Shown: positions 40,667 to 50,063, counted from the stretch's first letter. The stretch: 64,000 bases of DNA from AC-51 sp963749895 (GCA_963749895.1 CAVVOG010000003.1:1364001-1428000); one strand, 5' to 3'. The notes: generated by a model not told the origin, from the sequence alone. Program-made: numbers and translations.

Positions 40667-41617
40667 TCAGGCGTTGATGAACTCGTTGAAGATCCGGATC
40701 GCACCGGGTCCCACGATCACCACGAACAGGGCCGGCAGGACGCACAGGATCAGCGGGAAGACGATCTTCACCGGGGTTTGCTGCGCCTTGGCCTCGATCG
40801 CCTGACGCCGCTTGATACGCAGCTGCTGGGCCTGGGTCCGCAGCACGCTCGCGATCGACACGCCGAAGACGTCGGCCTGGATCATCGCCAGCGTGAAGGC
40901 GTTGAGCTCCTCGACGTCGGTGCGTTCCGCGAGGTTCCGGAAGGCCTCCGAGCGCGGCACGCCGAGCTGGATCTCCTGGAGCATCCGGGCGAACTCCGAC
41001 GACAGGACCCCCGGAACGTTCCGCACGACCTGCGCGATCGCCGCGTTCAGGGAAAGCCCTGCTTCGACGCTGATCGTGAGCAGGTCCAACGTGTCCGACA
41101 ACGTGCGGAGGATCTCCTTCTTCCGGTCCTCCACACGGCTGCTGAGGATCGAGTCGGGCACGATGAACCCCACGAACGTCAGCAATCCGATCACGACGAT
41201 CTGCAGGAACGCCGTGAGATCGAGCAGCTGCATCACGATCAGTCCGCCGACGAACCCGACGACGGCACCGATCACCTTGAACGCAAGGACGCGCTCGGCG
41301 TCCCAGTTCGCCGGGCTCCCTGCCAGTTGGAGCTTCTTCGCGATCCGGTCGCGCGTGTCGAGCGGCGTGATCTTCCGTGCGAACCGGCCGGCCTTCGCGA
41401 CGATGGGCACCATGACGCGGGTCCCGAAGTTCTCGGCGAGGTCCTGCTCCCTGACGTCGACCACGGGAGCCGACTGACCGCTCGGACCGGCCACCTGCGA
41501 CTCCAGCATGCGGACCGCGCGGCCCTTCTCGGCCATCGATTGCTCGATCGCGAGGCCCGCCAGCAGGACGGCCAGGAACAGGCACCCGATCGCGAGGAAC
41601 AGCCAGACCTCAGACAT
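40667..41617 (-). CDS. tadC: Tad pilus inner-membrane protein TadC (GspF family)
   Basis: A 316-residue inner-membrane platform protein with an N-terminal helix, two central helices and two C-terminal helices around the T2SSF domain (DTLDLLTISVEAGLSLNAAI). Last of the core Tad genes; its start overlaps tadB by 8 nt. With TadB it forms the platform that the TadA ATPase drives to assemble Flp pili. Confidence 0.9.
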   Translation of the reverse strand: MSEVWLFLAIGCLFLAVLLAGLAIEQSMAEKGRAVRMLESQVAGPSGQSAPVVDVREQDLAENFGTRVMVPIVAKAGRFARKITPLDTRDRIAKKLQLAGSPANWDAERVLAFKVIGAVVGFVGGLIVMQLLDLTAFLQIVVIGLLTFVGFIVPDSILSSRVEDRKKEILRTLSDTLDLLTISVEAGLSLNAAIAQVVRNVPGVLSSEFARMLQEIQLGVPRSEAFRNLAERTDVEELNAFTLAMIQADVFGVSIASVLRTQAQQLRIKRRQAIEAKAQQTPVKIVFPLILCVLPALFVVIVGPGAIRIFNEFINA

Positions 41618-42620
41618 CGATGTTCACGATCTTCCTCATCCAGAGGATCCCGAGCACCAGGAGCGCCAGCGCGGTGATGACCATCACCCACCCGATCGTC
41701 TCCTGGAACAGGATCCCGATGTAGTCGGGGTTCACGGCGTACATGTACAGACCGATACCCACCGGCAGCAGGGCCAGGACCCATGCGGAGAGACGGCCCT
41801 CCGCCGTGAGCACCTTGACCTGCCGACGGAGCATCGCTCGCTCGCGCAACGTGTCCGCCACGTTGTCGAGGATCTCCGCGAGGTTGCCGCCGACCTCACG
41901 CTGGATGTTCACGGCGAGAACCGCCCACTTGAAGTCGGCGCTCCCCACCCGGTCGGCCAGAGCTTCCAGGGCGTCCTCGGCGGGACGACCCAACCGGATC
42001 TCCGAGACGACGCGCTGGAACTCCCCCGCCGCCGGCGGTGTGATCTCCTTCGCCACGGTGTCGAGGGACTGCAGGAAGCTGTGCCCTGCCCGCAGCGAGG
42101 ACGCCATGATCGTCAGGACGTCCGGGAGCTGCTCACGGAGCTTGTCGGTCCGGCGCGACAGCGCGCTGCGCAGGAGGATCGTCGGGAAGACCGCGCCGAC
42201 GGCGCCGACCACGAGCGCGAGGAGCACGCTCTGGAGCAGCGCCGCCCCGAGCACGCCGAACACGACCGCCGCGACCACGGAGGCGACCACGAACTCACCG
42301 GACCGCAGGGAGACGCCCGCGGCGTCGAGCTCGGAGTCCAGACGGTCGCTGAACCCCCGGGCCTCGGCGAAGCGAGTCCCGAAGCGCGTCACGTTGTCCG
42401 GGATCCACCCCGAGCCGCTCGTCGCCGCGGCCGTGGTGCCCGCGGGCTGCTGACCCGGCTGGATCACCGCTCGCATCCGGGCCTCGACCTCCCGGTCCTT
42501 CCGGGCACGAGCGGCGGTCCCGAGCATGAACCACACCAGGAGGAACGCGACGACCGCGACGAGCCCCGCCAGGAGGTACTGGGCCGTGCTGCTCGTCCAG
42601 AAGGACTCCGCCAGCATCAC
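41610..42620 (-). CDS. tadB: Tad pilus inner-membrane protein TadB (GspF family)
   Basis: A 336-residue platform protein with the T2SSF domain (LPDVLTIMASSLRAGHSFLQSL) in the centre and helices at both ends. The ATG overlaps the tadA stop by 4 nt. The N-terminal cytosolic segment is longer than in TadC. Together the two give the heteromeric GspF-like platform typical of Tad systems. Confidence 0.9.
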   Translation of the reverse strand: MMLAESFWTSSTAQYLLAGLVAVVAFLLVWFMLGTAARARKDREVEARMRAVIQPGQQPAGTTAAATSGSGWIPDNVTRFGTRFAEARGFSDRLDSELDAAGVSLRSGEFVVASVVAAVVFGVLGAALLQSVLLALVVGAVGAVFPTILLRSALSRRTDKLREQLPDVLTIMASSLRAGHSFLQSLDTVAKEITPPAAGEFQRVVSEIRLGRPAEDALEALADRVGSADFKWAVLAVNIQREVGGNLAEILDNVADTLRERAMLRRQVKVLTAEGRLSAWVLALLPVGIGLYMYAVNPDYIGILFQETIGWVMVITALALLVLGILWMRKIVNIDV

Positions 42621-43936
42621 AGGCTTCCCTTGGCCTCGAGCGCGAAGATCTCCGGGTCCACGAACACGCCGCGTTCCGCGAGCTTGTCCAGGAACTTCGG
42701 GCGGAGCCCGGTCGACTTCAGCCGGCCCCGGAACTTCCCCTCCTCGTCGACGCCTGCGGAGAAGTCGAACAGGAAGATGTCCTGGAGCGTGATGACCTCG
42801 CCCTCCATCCCGGCCACCTCGGTGACGTGGGTGAAACGGCGGGTCCCGTCCTTGAGCCGCTGCTGGTACACGATCAGCTGGAGCGCCGAGGCGATCTGCT
42901 CGCGGATCGACCGAGCCGACAGCTCCATCCCCGCCATCATCGTGATCGTCTCGAGACGGCTGAGGGCGTCACGCGGGCTGTTGCAGTGGATCGTGCTGAT
43001 CGACCCATCGTGACCGGTGTTCATCGCCTGGAGCATGTCGAGCGCCTCGGCGCCACGGACCTCACCGACGACGATGCGGTCAGGACGCATCCGCAGGGCG
43101 TTGCGGACGAGGTCACGGATCGAGACCTGCCCCTTGCCCTCGATGTTCGGCGGGCGGGACTCCAGCCGCACGACGTGGGGCTGCTGGAGCTTGAGCTCGG
43201 CGGCGTCCTCGATCGTGAGGATCCGCTCGTCGTCCGGGATGAACGACGAGATCACGTTGAGCGTCGTGGTCTTCCCGGCGCCCGTCCCGCCCGCGACGAG
43301 GATGTTGATCCGCCCCCGAACGCACGCCTCGAGGAACCGTGACACGGCCGAGGTCATCGTTCCGAACTCGACGAGATCGTCGGCCTGATAGGGGTCAGCG
43401 GCGAACTTCCGGATCGTGAGCGCCGGGCCGTCGATCGAGAGCGGGGGGATCACCGCGTTCACACGGGAACCGTCGGGGAGTCGGGCGTCGACGTAGGGCG
43501 ACGCCTCGTCGACGCGTCGACCGACCTTCCCCACGATCTTGTCGATCGTCCGCCGCAACTGCTGCTCATCGTGGAACTTCGTGCCGGTCCAGAACAGCTT
43601 GCCCGCGCGCTCGACGTAGATCGTGTCCCAGTTGTTCACCATGATCTCGGTGACCTCCGGGTCGCGGACGAACGGCTCGAGGGGACCGAGACCCAGGACG
43701 CTGTCGCCGATCTGACGGACGATCAGCAGCTTCTCCTGCGCGGCGAGCGTGCCCTCTTCCTCGTCGAGGAGTTCGCGCAGTCGCTGGTGGACGAGGCCCT
43801 CCAGCTCGGTGTCGGACAGGGTGGCGTCGTACAGACGCGGACCGAGCGAGTCGACCAGGCGCTCCTGCACCCGGGCGCGCACCTCTGCGATCCGGTCGCG
43901 CTGCTGCGCCTTCGCGAGGCGATCTGCGAGCGACAT
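42617..43936 (-). CDS. tadA: Tad pilus assembly ATPase TadA/CpaF
   Basis: A 439-residue hexameric secretion ATPase. Walker A VAGGTGAGKTTTLN, Asp box and Walker B RPDRIVVGEVRGAEALDML, and the His-box NTGHDGSISTIHCNS are intact. The N-terminal 120 residues form the CpaF helical domain. It powers extension (and in some systems retraction) of Flp pili. 69 nt downstream of cpaE. Confidence 0.95.
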   Translation of the reverse strand: MSLADRLAKAQQRDRIAEVRARVQERLVDSLGPRLYDATLSDTELEGLVHQRLRELLDEEEGTLAAQEKLLIVRQIGDSVLGLGPLEPFVRDPEVTEIMVNNWDTIYVERAGKLFWTGTKFHDEQQLRRTIDKIVGKVGRRVDEASPYVDARLPDGSRVNAVIPPLSIDGPALTIRKFAADPYQADDLVEFGTMTSAVSRFLEACVRGRINILVAGGTGAGKTTTLNVISSFIPDDERILTIEDAAELKLQQPHVVRLESRPPNIEGKGQVSIRDLVRNALRMRPDRIVVGEVRGAEALDMLQAMNTGHDGSISTIHCNSPRDALSRLETITMMAGMELSARSIREQIASALQLIVYQQRLKDGTRRFTHVTEVAGMEGEVITLQDIFLFDFSAGVDEEGKFRGRLKSTGLRPKFLDKLAERGVFVDPEIFALEAKGSL

Positions 43937-44005
43937 GGGCGGCTCCTACTCCTTCTCGCTGTTCATGGACTGTCTTCCCACGGTTCCCATCGACCCGGCG
44001 AGACC

Positions 44006-45244
44006 TCAGACCTTCTTCCGGCCGAACAACCCGGCCTTCTTCTTGCCGCGGCCGTCACCGTCGGCGCCGACCTCCACCAACTCGCCCTCTTCTTCATCAC
44101 CGCCGGCGAAGCGCACCGCCAGCTGGCGGATCGAGGCCGACACCTCCGAGTTCGGCTCGTCGAGCACGACCGGGCGACCCTTGTTCAGGGACGTGGGCAC
44201 CAGCCGGCTGGACGGAACCATCGCGTCGACCGAGATCTTCATCACCCGCTCCACGTCGGAGGCGTCGAGGCCGACCTTGGAGTCGGCCCGGTTCAGGACG
44301 ACGCGGAACCGCTCGCGAGGCAGGCCGATCGTCAGCAGGGTGTCGAGCGCCTTCGACAGGTGCTTGACACCCACCACGTCGAGACCCGTGACCAGGCAGA
44401 TCATGTCCGACAGGTCGAAGCACACGAGCGCCGAGTCCGAGTAGTCGACCGATGCGTCGACGACCACGTACGGGAACGCGCTGCGGATCGCCCGCAGGAA
44501 CTTGCCGACGGCCTCTCCTGCGGGAGCCTCTGCGGCCGGGTCCGGCGGAGCCCCGAACGCCCACGTGTGCGGTGCGACCTCCACGCCCACCTCACGGATG
44601 CGCTCCGGATCGGCGCCCTCGCCGAGCTCCATCAGGTCGTGGATCGTGGCGGTGGGCTCCCGGCCGAAGTAGGTGAACACGTCGCCCATGTCGACGTCCA
44701 GGTCGACCACTGCCGTGTCCTGGCCGGTCATGTCCGCGATCGCCGTCGCGAGGTTGGTCGTGACGAACGTCTTGCCCGACCCGCCCTTCGACGAGAAGAC
44801 CGAGATGATCCTGCCACGCGTGGACTTCTGACCGTCCACGCGGGTCCCGGTGGTCGCCTGGCGGAGGTTGGCGGCCCACACGATCGCTCGCTCCACCGCA
44901 TCGCGGAGCTCGTCCGTCCCCTGGGTCATATCGACCACGTCGCGGATCCCCGCACGCATCGCGGCGGGCAACAACCCGTTCCACGTGTGGTCACGGACCA
45001 GGACGATGGCGGTCCCCGGGGCCGTCCGCCCGACGAACTCGGCCAGGCCGAGCGCGTCCGGCTCCTTCACCTCGGGGGACAGCACCAGCACGTCCACGGC
45101 GCTGTACGCGTTGATCAGGAGCTCTTCGGCGGCCGTGGCCGACTGGACCCAGCCGACCTCGTCGACCTCGACCTCGAGGGCACGCGCGAGCTGTTGACGG
45201 AAGGACTGCGGCGTCCCGACGGCGACGACGCTGGCGTCCGTCAC
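44006..45244 (-). CDS. cpaE: CpaE/TadZ-type pilus localisation ATPase
   Basis: A 412-residue protein with a degenerate receiver domain (residues 1-125, VDVLVLSPEV) and a ParA/MinD-type ATPase with the deviant Walker A SSKGGSGKTFVTTNL and Walker B VVDLDVDMGD. TadZ/CpaE places the Tad machine at the correct site. The C-terminal tail is acidic then basic (DGRGKKKAGLFGRKK). GTG 45244 overlaps the cpaB stop (GTGA); the frame is open upstream but inside cpaB. Confidence 0.9.
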   Translation of the reverse strand: MTDASVVAVGTPQSFRQQLARALEVEVDEVGWVQSATAAEELLINAYSAVDVLVLSPEVKEPDALGLAEFVGRTAPGTAIVLVRDHTWNGLLPAAMRAGIRDVVDMTQGTDELRDAVERAIVWAANLRQATTGTRVDGQKSTRGRIISVFSSKGGSGKTFVTTNLATAIADMTGQDTAVVDLDVDMGDVFTYFGREPTATIHDLMELGEGADPERIREVGVEVAPHTWAFGAPPDPAAEAPAGEAVGKFLRAIRSAFPYVVVDASVDYSDSALVCFDLSDMICLVTGLDVVGVKHLSKALDTLLTIGLPRERFRVVLNRADSKVGLDASDVERVMKISVDAMVPSSRLVPTSLNKGRPVVLDEPNSEVSASIRQLAVRFAGGDEEEGELVEVGADGDGRGKKKAGLFGRKKV

Positions 45245-46083
45245 TTCGATCCAACCCCCACGATCCGGGTGAAGGGCACGCCCACCGTCCCCGGCGTCTC
45301 GTAGCCCTCCTCGTTCTCGGGCGGCAGCAGGCCGAGCCACAGGCTGGTCGCCACCGTGTTCGCGAAGGCAAGGCCCTGGGCATCCTCGGGCAGCATGTCG
45401 AGGACGAGGCTCGAGTTGCCCTCGCCCTGGCGCCCGGATGCCTGGTCGACGGGCGGGTTCTGGACCGACAGCACCCCCACGGACGGCACGAGCGTCGTCG
45501 TGAAGTCGAACGGCATGAACAAGACGTTCGCGTTCGACAGCGGCGTCGAACTGGTCCCGGCTGCCGAGTCGAACAGGTTCTGGATCTGCGCCGGCTCGAG
45601 CAGCTTCTTCAGGTCCTCCTTCAGGACGGCGGTCCCCTTCTTGAAGGTCGCGTAGACGACGATGTTGTCGCCGCGCTGGATCAGCCCGTTGACGGACTGG
45701 GGGCCACCGAGCTGGATCCCGAGACCGACGTGGTCCGCGGAGACGCCGACCGTGTTGAGGGTGCCCTCACCCAGACGCGACAGCGGGATCTGCTCGTTCG
45801 CGAGGATCGGCGCCGAGGTCACGCGGTCGCGGAGTTCCTCCAAGGAGGTGACCGCGCCGGCGACGAGCGCGCTGTCGGGCACACGGATCTCTTGGAACCC
45901 GCCCGTGTCGACGAGCGTGTTCAGGTTCGTGTTGGACGGGATGTCCTGGGAGGAGACCACGACGAGCGTCGTTTCCTCCTCGGTCACGGACTTCTCGACC
46001 TGATTCGTGTAGACGATCACGCCGACAGCCGCAAGGACGGCGAGCACGATCGCGATTGCGACCACCAGACCTCGTGATCTCAT
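45241..46083 (-). CDS. cpaB: Flp pilus assembly protein CpaB/RcpC
   Basis: A 280-residue membrane-anchored protein: N-terminal helix (GLVVAIAIVLAVLAAVGVIVY), then an SAF/antifreeze-like domain (SSQDIPSNTNLNTLVDTGGF, ILANEQIPLSRL) and the RcpC C-terminal region with SVNGLIQRGDNIVVYATF. It belongs to the Tad secretion complex; in Gram-positive organisms it probably acts at the cell-wall side. First of the contiguous assembly block after tadG. Confidence 0.9.
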   Translation of the reverse strand: MRSRGLVVAIAIVLAVLAAVGVIVYTNQVEKSVTEEETTLVVVSSQDIPSNTNLNTLVDTGGFQEIRVPDSALVAGAVTSLEELRDRVTSAPILANEQIPLSRLGEGTLNTVGVSADHVGLGIQLGGPQSVNGLIQRGDNIVVYATFKKGTAVLKEDLKKLLEPAQIQNLFDSAAGTSSTPLSNANVLFMPFDFTTTLVPSVGVLSVQNPPVDQASGRQGEGNSSLVLDMLPEDAQGLAFANTVATSLWLGLLPPENEEGYETPGTVGVPFTRIVGVGSK

Positions 46084-46117
46084 TCCCGGTGTCTCCTCTC
46101 GCTGAGGGGAACGCTCC

Positions 46118-47614
46118 CTATTGTCTCGACCCCGCAGGGCACGAGCTGTAGTCGAAATCGCACAGGACGAAGGTGCGCACCCCGAGGTCGGGTCCGGTGC
46201 CGGGGATCATGTCACCGAGCGACACGAAGCCCTCCCAGACCAGCACGAGGCACAACGCGTTCGGGTCTCTGCGACTGGACGCCGCACTTCCCGGGGGTGG
46301 GGGCGACCGCATCGATCCCCCAGGTGAACTCGAGGGTCCTCTGTGTAGCATCGAGCGGCCCGACCCACGTCAGGATCGTGTGGTCGAGCGCGTCCGTGGT
46401 GATCGTGTAGTCGCACCCGGTCGTGGTGCCGTCAGGACAACGCCGGTACGTGGTGGTGTTGCCCCGAACTCGCGACGTCACCGAGATGTTCGAGATCGAG
46501 TCGAGTTCCGTCGTCGGGGCGCCACAATCAGCGACCGCTGCGTTGTTCAGATCACGCTGGAGGGTCGCGCTCAGCCCCAGGTTCGTTCGACACACCTCGG
46601 ACTGCGCCGCGACCCCAGGGGTCCCGATCGCTGCGGGGTCGTTCCCCTCCAGGACCTGATCGAGGCGCAGCTGCGTGAACCCGATGATCGCGAACTTGTC
46701 GGGCGTGCCCGACCCGCAGGGCACGACGGTGCCGTTCTTGTCGACCTGCGCTTGGCAGTCGTTCACGGGCATCAGGATCGACGCGCCGGGCCAGTCCGCG
46801 TAGCCGCCGTTCATCCGGTCGAGAAGGTCTTGCCAGTTCGACGTGGCGTGGCCCGTCATCGAGCACACGTAGGTGGGACCGGGATCACGCAGCGCGAGCG
46901 GCTCGCCGTAGTCGTAGAGGATGAAGTCCTCCCGATCGGCGGCACCGCCGGCCGAGTTGCACGCGTTGTTGTCGTACCGGTCGACGTCCCAGTGCTGGAG
47001 ATCCAGGAACCCCCAGTTCGCCGCACCGATACCGCCGAGCGCGCCGTTGTCGTACCAGAACGAGCACTCGTCACCGATCTCGACCCCGTTGGGCACGTCG
47101 CATGTCCCCTGGAAGGTGCTCGACTCGAGGACGATCGGTACGGCCTTGCCGCCACCGAGCGGTGCCCAGGCGGCGGTCGCTTCGGTCGTCACCGTGCCGC
47201 TCCGACCGAAGCCGAGGACGGGCGCGAAGAACAGATCCTGTGGTTGCGTGTATCGGACCGTGACGAACCCGGTCGATCCGCGCGTCGACGGATCGGACGA
47301 CGCTGGGCACACAGTTCGACGAATCGACGATGCCGCCGTTCGATCCGGTCAGGCCGCTCGCGTTCGACACGGCCTGGGTGTCGGCGCGACCCTCCGGCGA
47401 GGTGGCGTCCGACTGGATCGGAGCACGTCTTCGCGGCGGCGAGCGCCGCTGCGTCGGCGCTGTTGACCAGCTCCCGCCGCTTCCACAGCAGTCCGCCGAC
47501 GTCGACGACGAGCACGAGCATGCCCATCAGCGCGATCAACGACAGCGCGACGATCACCATCGTCACGCCGTGCTCTTCCCGATGCAGGCGCCGGAAGCAC
47601 ATCAGGCGACGCAT
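46118..47614 (-). pseudogene. TadG-like pilus assembly gene interrupted by three +1 frameshifts
   Basis: Starts MRRLMCFRRL with the TadE/TadG membrane segment (VTMVIVALSLIALMGMLV, then LWKRRELVNSADAAALAAA). The frame is lost near 47425 and continues one base further as SDATSPEGRADTQAVSNASG; it shifts again near 47312 to PASSDPSTRGSTGFVTVRY and again near 46300 to SAASSRRDPNALCLV, ending at TAG 46118. Each shift is one extra base, and removing all three gives about 498 codons, a normal TadG-like length, so the reading frames belong to one gene. It may be genuinely inactive or the assembly may carry insertion errors. It sits 4 nt after tadE and before cpaB. Confidence 0.78.
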
Positions 47615-47618
47615 CGTC

Positions 47619-48113
47619 TCAGCTCCCTTCGCACCGGAACTGCCCGCTGATCTGGGCGCCGGTGAGCGAGATCTGCGGCATCAGCGGGATCTCGAGGGTG
47701 AAGACCTCCGTGAGGTAGGTGTCGGCAGCAGGGTTGATCCGCACACGGACCATCGAGTCGGCCGTCTGCTGCGCCTTGGGCGGGCAGGCTCGGGTGGCCC
47801 CGCTGACCGCACCGAAGGACGCACCGTCTGCCGCGTACTCCACGGATACCGCGCCGGGACCGCTGAGGCCGCCGACCGAGGCATCGATCGTCCTGGACTT
47901 CACCTGATCCGCGGTGGCGCCGACCGCGCCGACCCGGGCTCCTTCACGCGCCGCAGCCCGCAGGTTCTGGAGCTGGAAGAACGCCACCCCGAACTGGAGC
48001 ATCCCGAAGATCAGCAGCGCGAGCACGCCCACGATCAGCGCGAACTCAACGGCAGCCGCGCCGTCCTGCTTCCGGAGCCTCGAGCGCATCTGGCTCATGA
48101 TCGACTTCCTCAC
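47619..48113 (-). CDS. tadE: TadE-like pseudopilin
   Basis: A 164-residue minor pilin. The prepilin-like N-terminus has a basic leader followed by AAAVEFALIVGVLALLIFGM, with the Glu after the hydrophobic start typical of TadE, and a soluble C-terminal domain with two cysteines. ATG 48113 or 48098 (MSQMRSR) are both possible. It overlaps the run-on end of the pilin gene by 68 nt. Confidence 0.9.
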   Translation of the reverse strand: MRKSIMSQMRSRLRKQDGAAAVEFALIVGVLALLIFGMLQFGVAFFQLQNLRAAAREGARVGAVGATADQVKSRTIDASVGGLSGPGAVSVEYAADGASFGAVSGATRACPPKAQQTADSMVRVRINPAADTYLTEVFTLEIPLMPQISLTGAQISGQFRCEGS

Positions 48114-48402
48114 CCCCGTCCGCCGGTCCCTCGCTCCTCCGGGAACGGACCCCGGAAGAGCGAGCGGCCGGCGGGCCGGCCACTCTGATGCTGATGTAGC
48201 TGGCGCCGCCGACGGCGGTCCCCACCTGGTTGAACTTGGAGCTCGCGTTGTTACCGACCAGCGTAACCGCCGCGATGATCACGACCGCGATGAGCGCGAC
48301 CATCAGTGCGTACTCCACTGCCGTCGCGCCGCCCTCCTCCTGGGCGCGCACCTTCAGGTCGTTCCACCAGGTCGTCACACCCGTGTAGAGACGAAGGAAC
48401 AT
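48046..48402 (-). CDS. flp: Flp/Fap pilin with run-on C-terminus
   Basis: A Flp-type major pilin: MFLRLYTGVTTWWNDLK, then the prepilin peptidase site and hydrophobic spine GATAVEYALMVALIAVVIIAAV, with the cleavage-site Gly and Glu at +5. Typical Flp pilins end about 60 residues after the start; here the family part ends near GTAVGGAS (residue 68), but the frame stays open for 50 more Arg-, Pro- and Glu-rich residues through the start of tadE. Either the stop codon was lost or a base error removed it. Strong ribosome site (GGAGGAAGGGGG). Confidence 0.85.
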   Translation of the reverse strand: MFLRLYTGVTTWWNDLKVRAQEEGGATAVEYALMVALIAVVIIAAVTLVGNNASSKFNQVGTAVGGASYISIRVAGPPAARSSGVRSRRSEGPADGGEEVDHEPDALEAPEAGRRGCR

Positions 48403-48461
48403 CTGTCACCCCCTTCCTCCGAAGCCCGTGTTGCCGGATCATCGACCTGACCCAGGAGCGG

Positions 48462-48467
48462 ATGCTA
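48462..48467 (-). promoter_or_regulatory. candidate -10 element of the Tad operon
   Basis: TAGCAT on the minus strand, about 60 nt before the pilin ATG, giving a leader that includes the strong ribosome site. Confidence 0.4.
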
Positions 48468-48533
48468 CTCCGCTCGAGGGCAGGTTAGAAGCAACGCCGC
48501 CACCTTGGACATTCCGAGTTTCCCGGAGGTTGA

Positions 48534-48550
48534 CTACGTAATCCTACGTA
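48534..48550. promoter_or_regulatory. CTACGTA direct repeat upstream of the Tad operon
   Basis: CTACGTA occurs twice, 10 bp apart (48534 and 48544), each containing the palindrome TACGTA, in the region shared with the divergent membrane protein gene. A 10-bp period places both on one helix face, as expected for an operator. Confidence 0.5.
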
Positions 48551-48600
48551 CCTCGACTCACCGGTAGGTTGGGCCTCCCCACCGCCCGGGCCCCGTGACC

Positions 48601-48606
48601 TAGCAT
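48601..48606 (+). promoter_or_regulatory. -10 element of the membrane protein gene
   Basis: TAGCAT ends 8 nt before the GTG at 48615, no ribosome site. Confidence 0.45.
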
Positions 48607-48614
48607 GACTCGCC

Positions 48615-50063
48615 GTGCGGACACGCGACGGGCGATCGGCGATGCGAGGTCGAGATCCCGCTGGTGCACGTCCGATCGATCGGGTCTGGATGCTCCTGCC
48701 GGCCGCCGTGCCAGCCTTCGTGGCCGGGGTCGCGAGCCTCGGAACGATCGACCTCGCGTACCACCTGCGCCTCGGCGAGATCACGATGGCGCTCGGCAGG
48801 GTGGCCCAGACGGACTCCTTCACGTTCTCGGCTGCCGGCGAAACCTGGGTGAACCAGCAATGGGCCGCGCAGATCGTCCTCGCATCGGTCTATCGGGCCG
48901 GTGGTTGGACGACGCTCGGCGTCGTCCAGATGGCCTCGATCGGCTTCAGCTTCTGGCTGGTCGCGCGGGCCGCGGTCGTGCGCGGCTCGAGCCAGCGATC
49001 CGCCGGCCTCCTGTCGGTGATCGGATTCCTGATCGCCGCGCCGAACCTCAGCCTCCGTCCCCAGCTGCTCGCGCTGCCGATCGTCGCAGGGTGCGTGTTC
49101 CTGCTCGCAGACCGGCGCAGGCATCCACGGCAGCTATGGATCATCCCCGCGGCGGCGATGATGCTCGCGAATATCCACGGGAGCTTCGTACTGGTGCCGC
49201 TCTTGGTCGGGCTCGCGTGGCTCGAGGACACCCTCGAGGGCACGGCCGACCGGAAGCGCCTGATCGCGGTCGGGGCACTGAGCATCCTGGCGACCCTGCT
49301 CAACCCGTACGGGATCGGTGCGTGGACCTACGTGATCGAGCTCTCGACGAGCCCGATCGTCCGCGACACGATCGCCGAATGGGCGCCGGTCACCCTCGGG
49401 TCGCTCGCAGGGTGGCTCATGGTCGGCTCGGCCACGGCCCTCGGCATCGCCGCCGCTCGCCGAGCCGAGCCCGTCGCGTGGGGGCCGTTGATCACCCTCG
49501 TCGTCTTCTTCTTGATGGCGATGCAGTCGCAGCGTGCGACGCTGTGGTGGTCCGTCGTGGCACCCGTCGTCGTGGCGCCACTCCTGTGGCCGAGGCGGGC
49601 CGAGGGCGAGACCCGCACCGATCGTGAGGAGTCCCGCGCGCCGGCGCGTGCAGCGGTCATCGCGCTCGTCGTCGCGGTGGTGGTGGCACTCCCTTGGTGG
49701 CGCGGGGCCTCCTACGAGGCGTCCCTGCGAGACGCTCCCCCCGGCATCACGGCGGAGGTTCGGCGCCTCCCGCCGGGATCGCGTGTCTTCACGAACCAGC
49801 CGTGGGCATCGTGGATCGAGCTCGCGGCTCCGCAGGTCTCGGTGTTCGTGGACTCGCGGATCGAGTTGTTCCCGGAGCGTGTCTGGCTCGACTACGGACA
49901 GGTGGCGTTCGCGGGGGCGCGGTGGCGGGAGGTGCTCGACCGGTGGGAGCCCGACGCGATCGTCGCCGAGGCCGACTGGGATCTGTTGCCGTTCCTGCGC
50001 GACGACCCGGGATGGCGCGTTGCCTATGAAGACGACGACGGGGTGCTGCTCGTCAGGGCGTGA
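48615..50063 (+). CDS. polytopic membrane protein with extracytoplasmic C-terminal domain
   Basis: A 482-residue protein with about ten membrane helices (from VWMLLPAAVPAFVAGVAS to VVVALPWWRGASYE) and a C-terminal soluble domain of 100 residues (ITAEVRRLPPGSRVF, VFVDSRIELFPERVWLDY). The layout, early loop TIDLAYHLRLGE and large C-terminal domain recall GT-C fold glycosyltransferases or their actinobacterial look-alikes, but no catalytic Asp motif can be assigned. Function unknown. GTG 48615 or ATG 48642 could be the start. Confidence 0.75.
   Translation: MRTRDGRSAMRGRDPAGARPIDRVWMLLPAAVPAFVAGVASLGTIDLAYHLRLGEITMALGRVAQTDSFTFSAAGETWVNQQWAAQIVLASVYRAGGWTTLGVVQMASIGFSFWLVARAAVVRGSSQRSAGLLSVIGFLIAAPNLSLRPQLLALPIVAGCVFLLADRRRHPRQLWIIPAAAMMLANIHGSFVLVPLLVGLAWLEDTLEGTADRKRLIAVGALSILATLLNPYGIGAWTYVIELSTSPIVRDTIAEWAPVTLGSLAGWLMVGSATALGIAAARRAEPVAWGPLITLVVFFLMAMQSQRATLWWSVVAPVVVAPLLWPRRAEGETRTDREESRAPARAAVIALVVAVVVALPWWRGASYEASLRDAPPGITAEVRRLPPGSRVFTNQPWASWIELAAPQVSVFVDSRIELFPERVWLDYGQVAFAGARWREVLDRWEPDAIVAEADWDLLPFLRDDPGWRVAYEDDDGVLLVRA

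Noticed and set aside
40990..41005. CGGAACGTTCCG palindrome
   Set aside because: It lies inside tadC coding sequence and follows codon choice for conserved residues.
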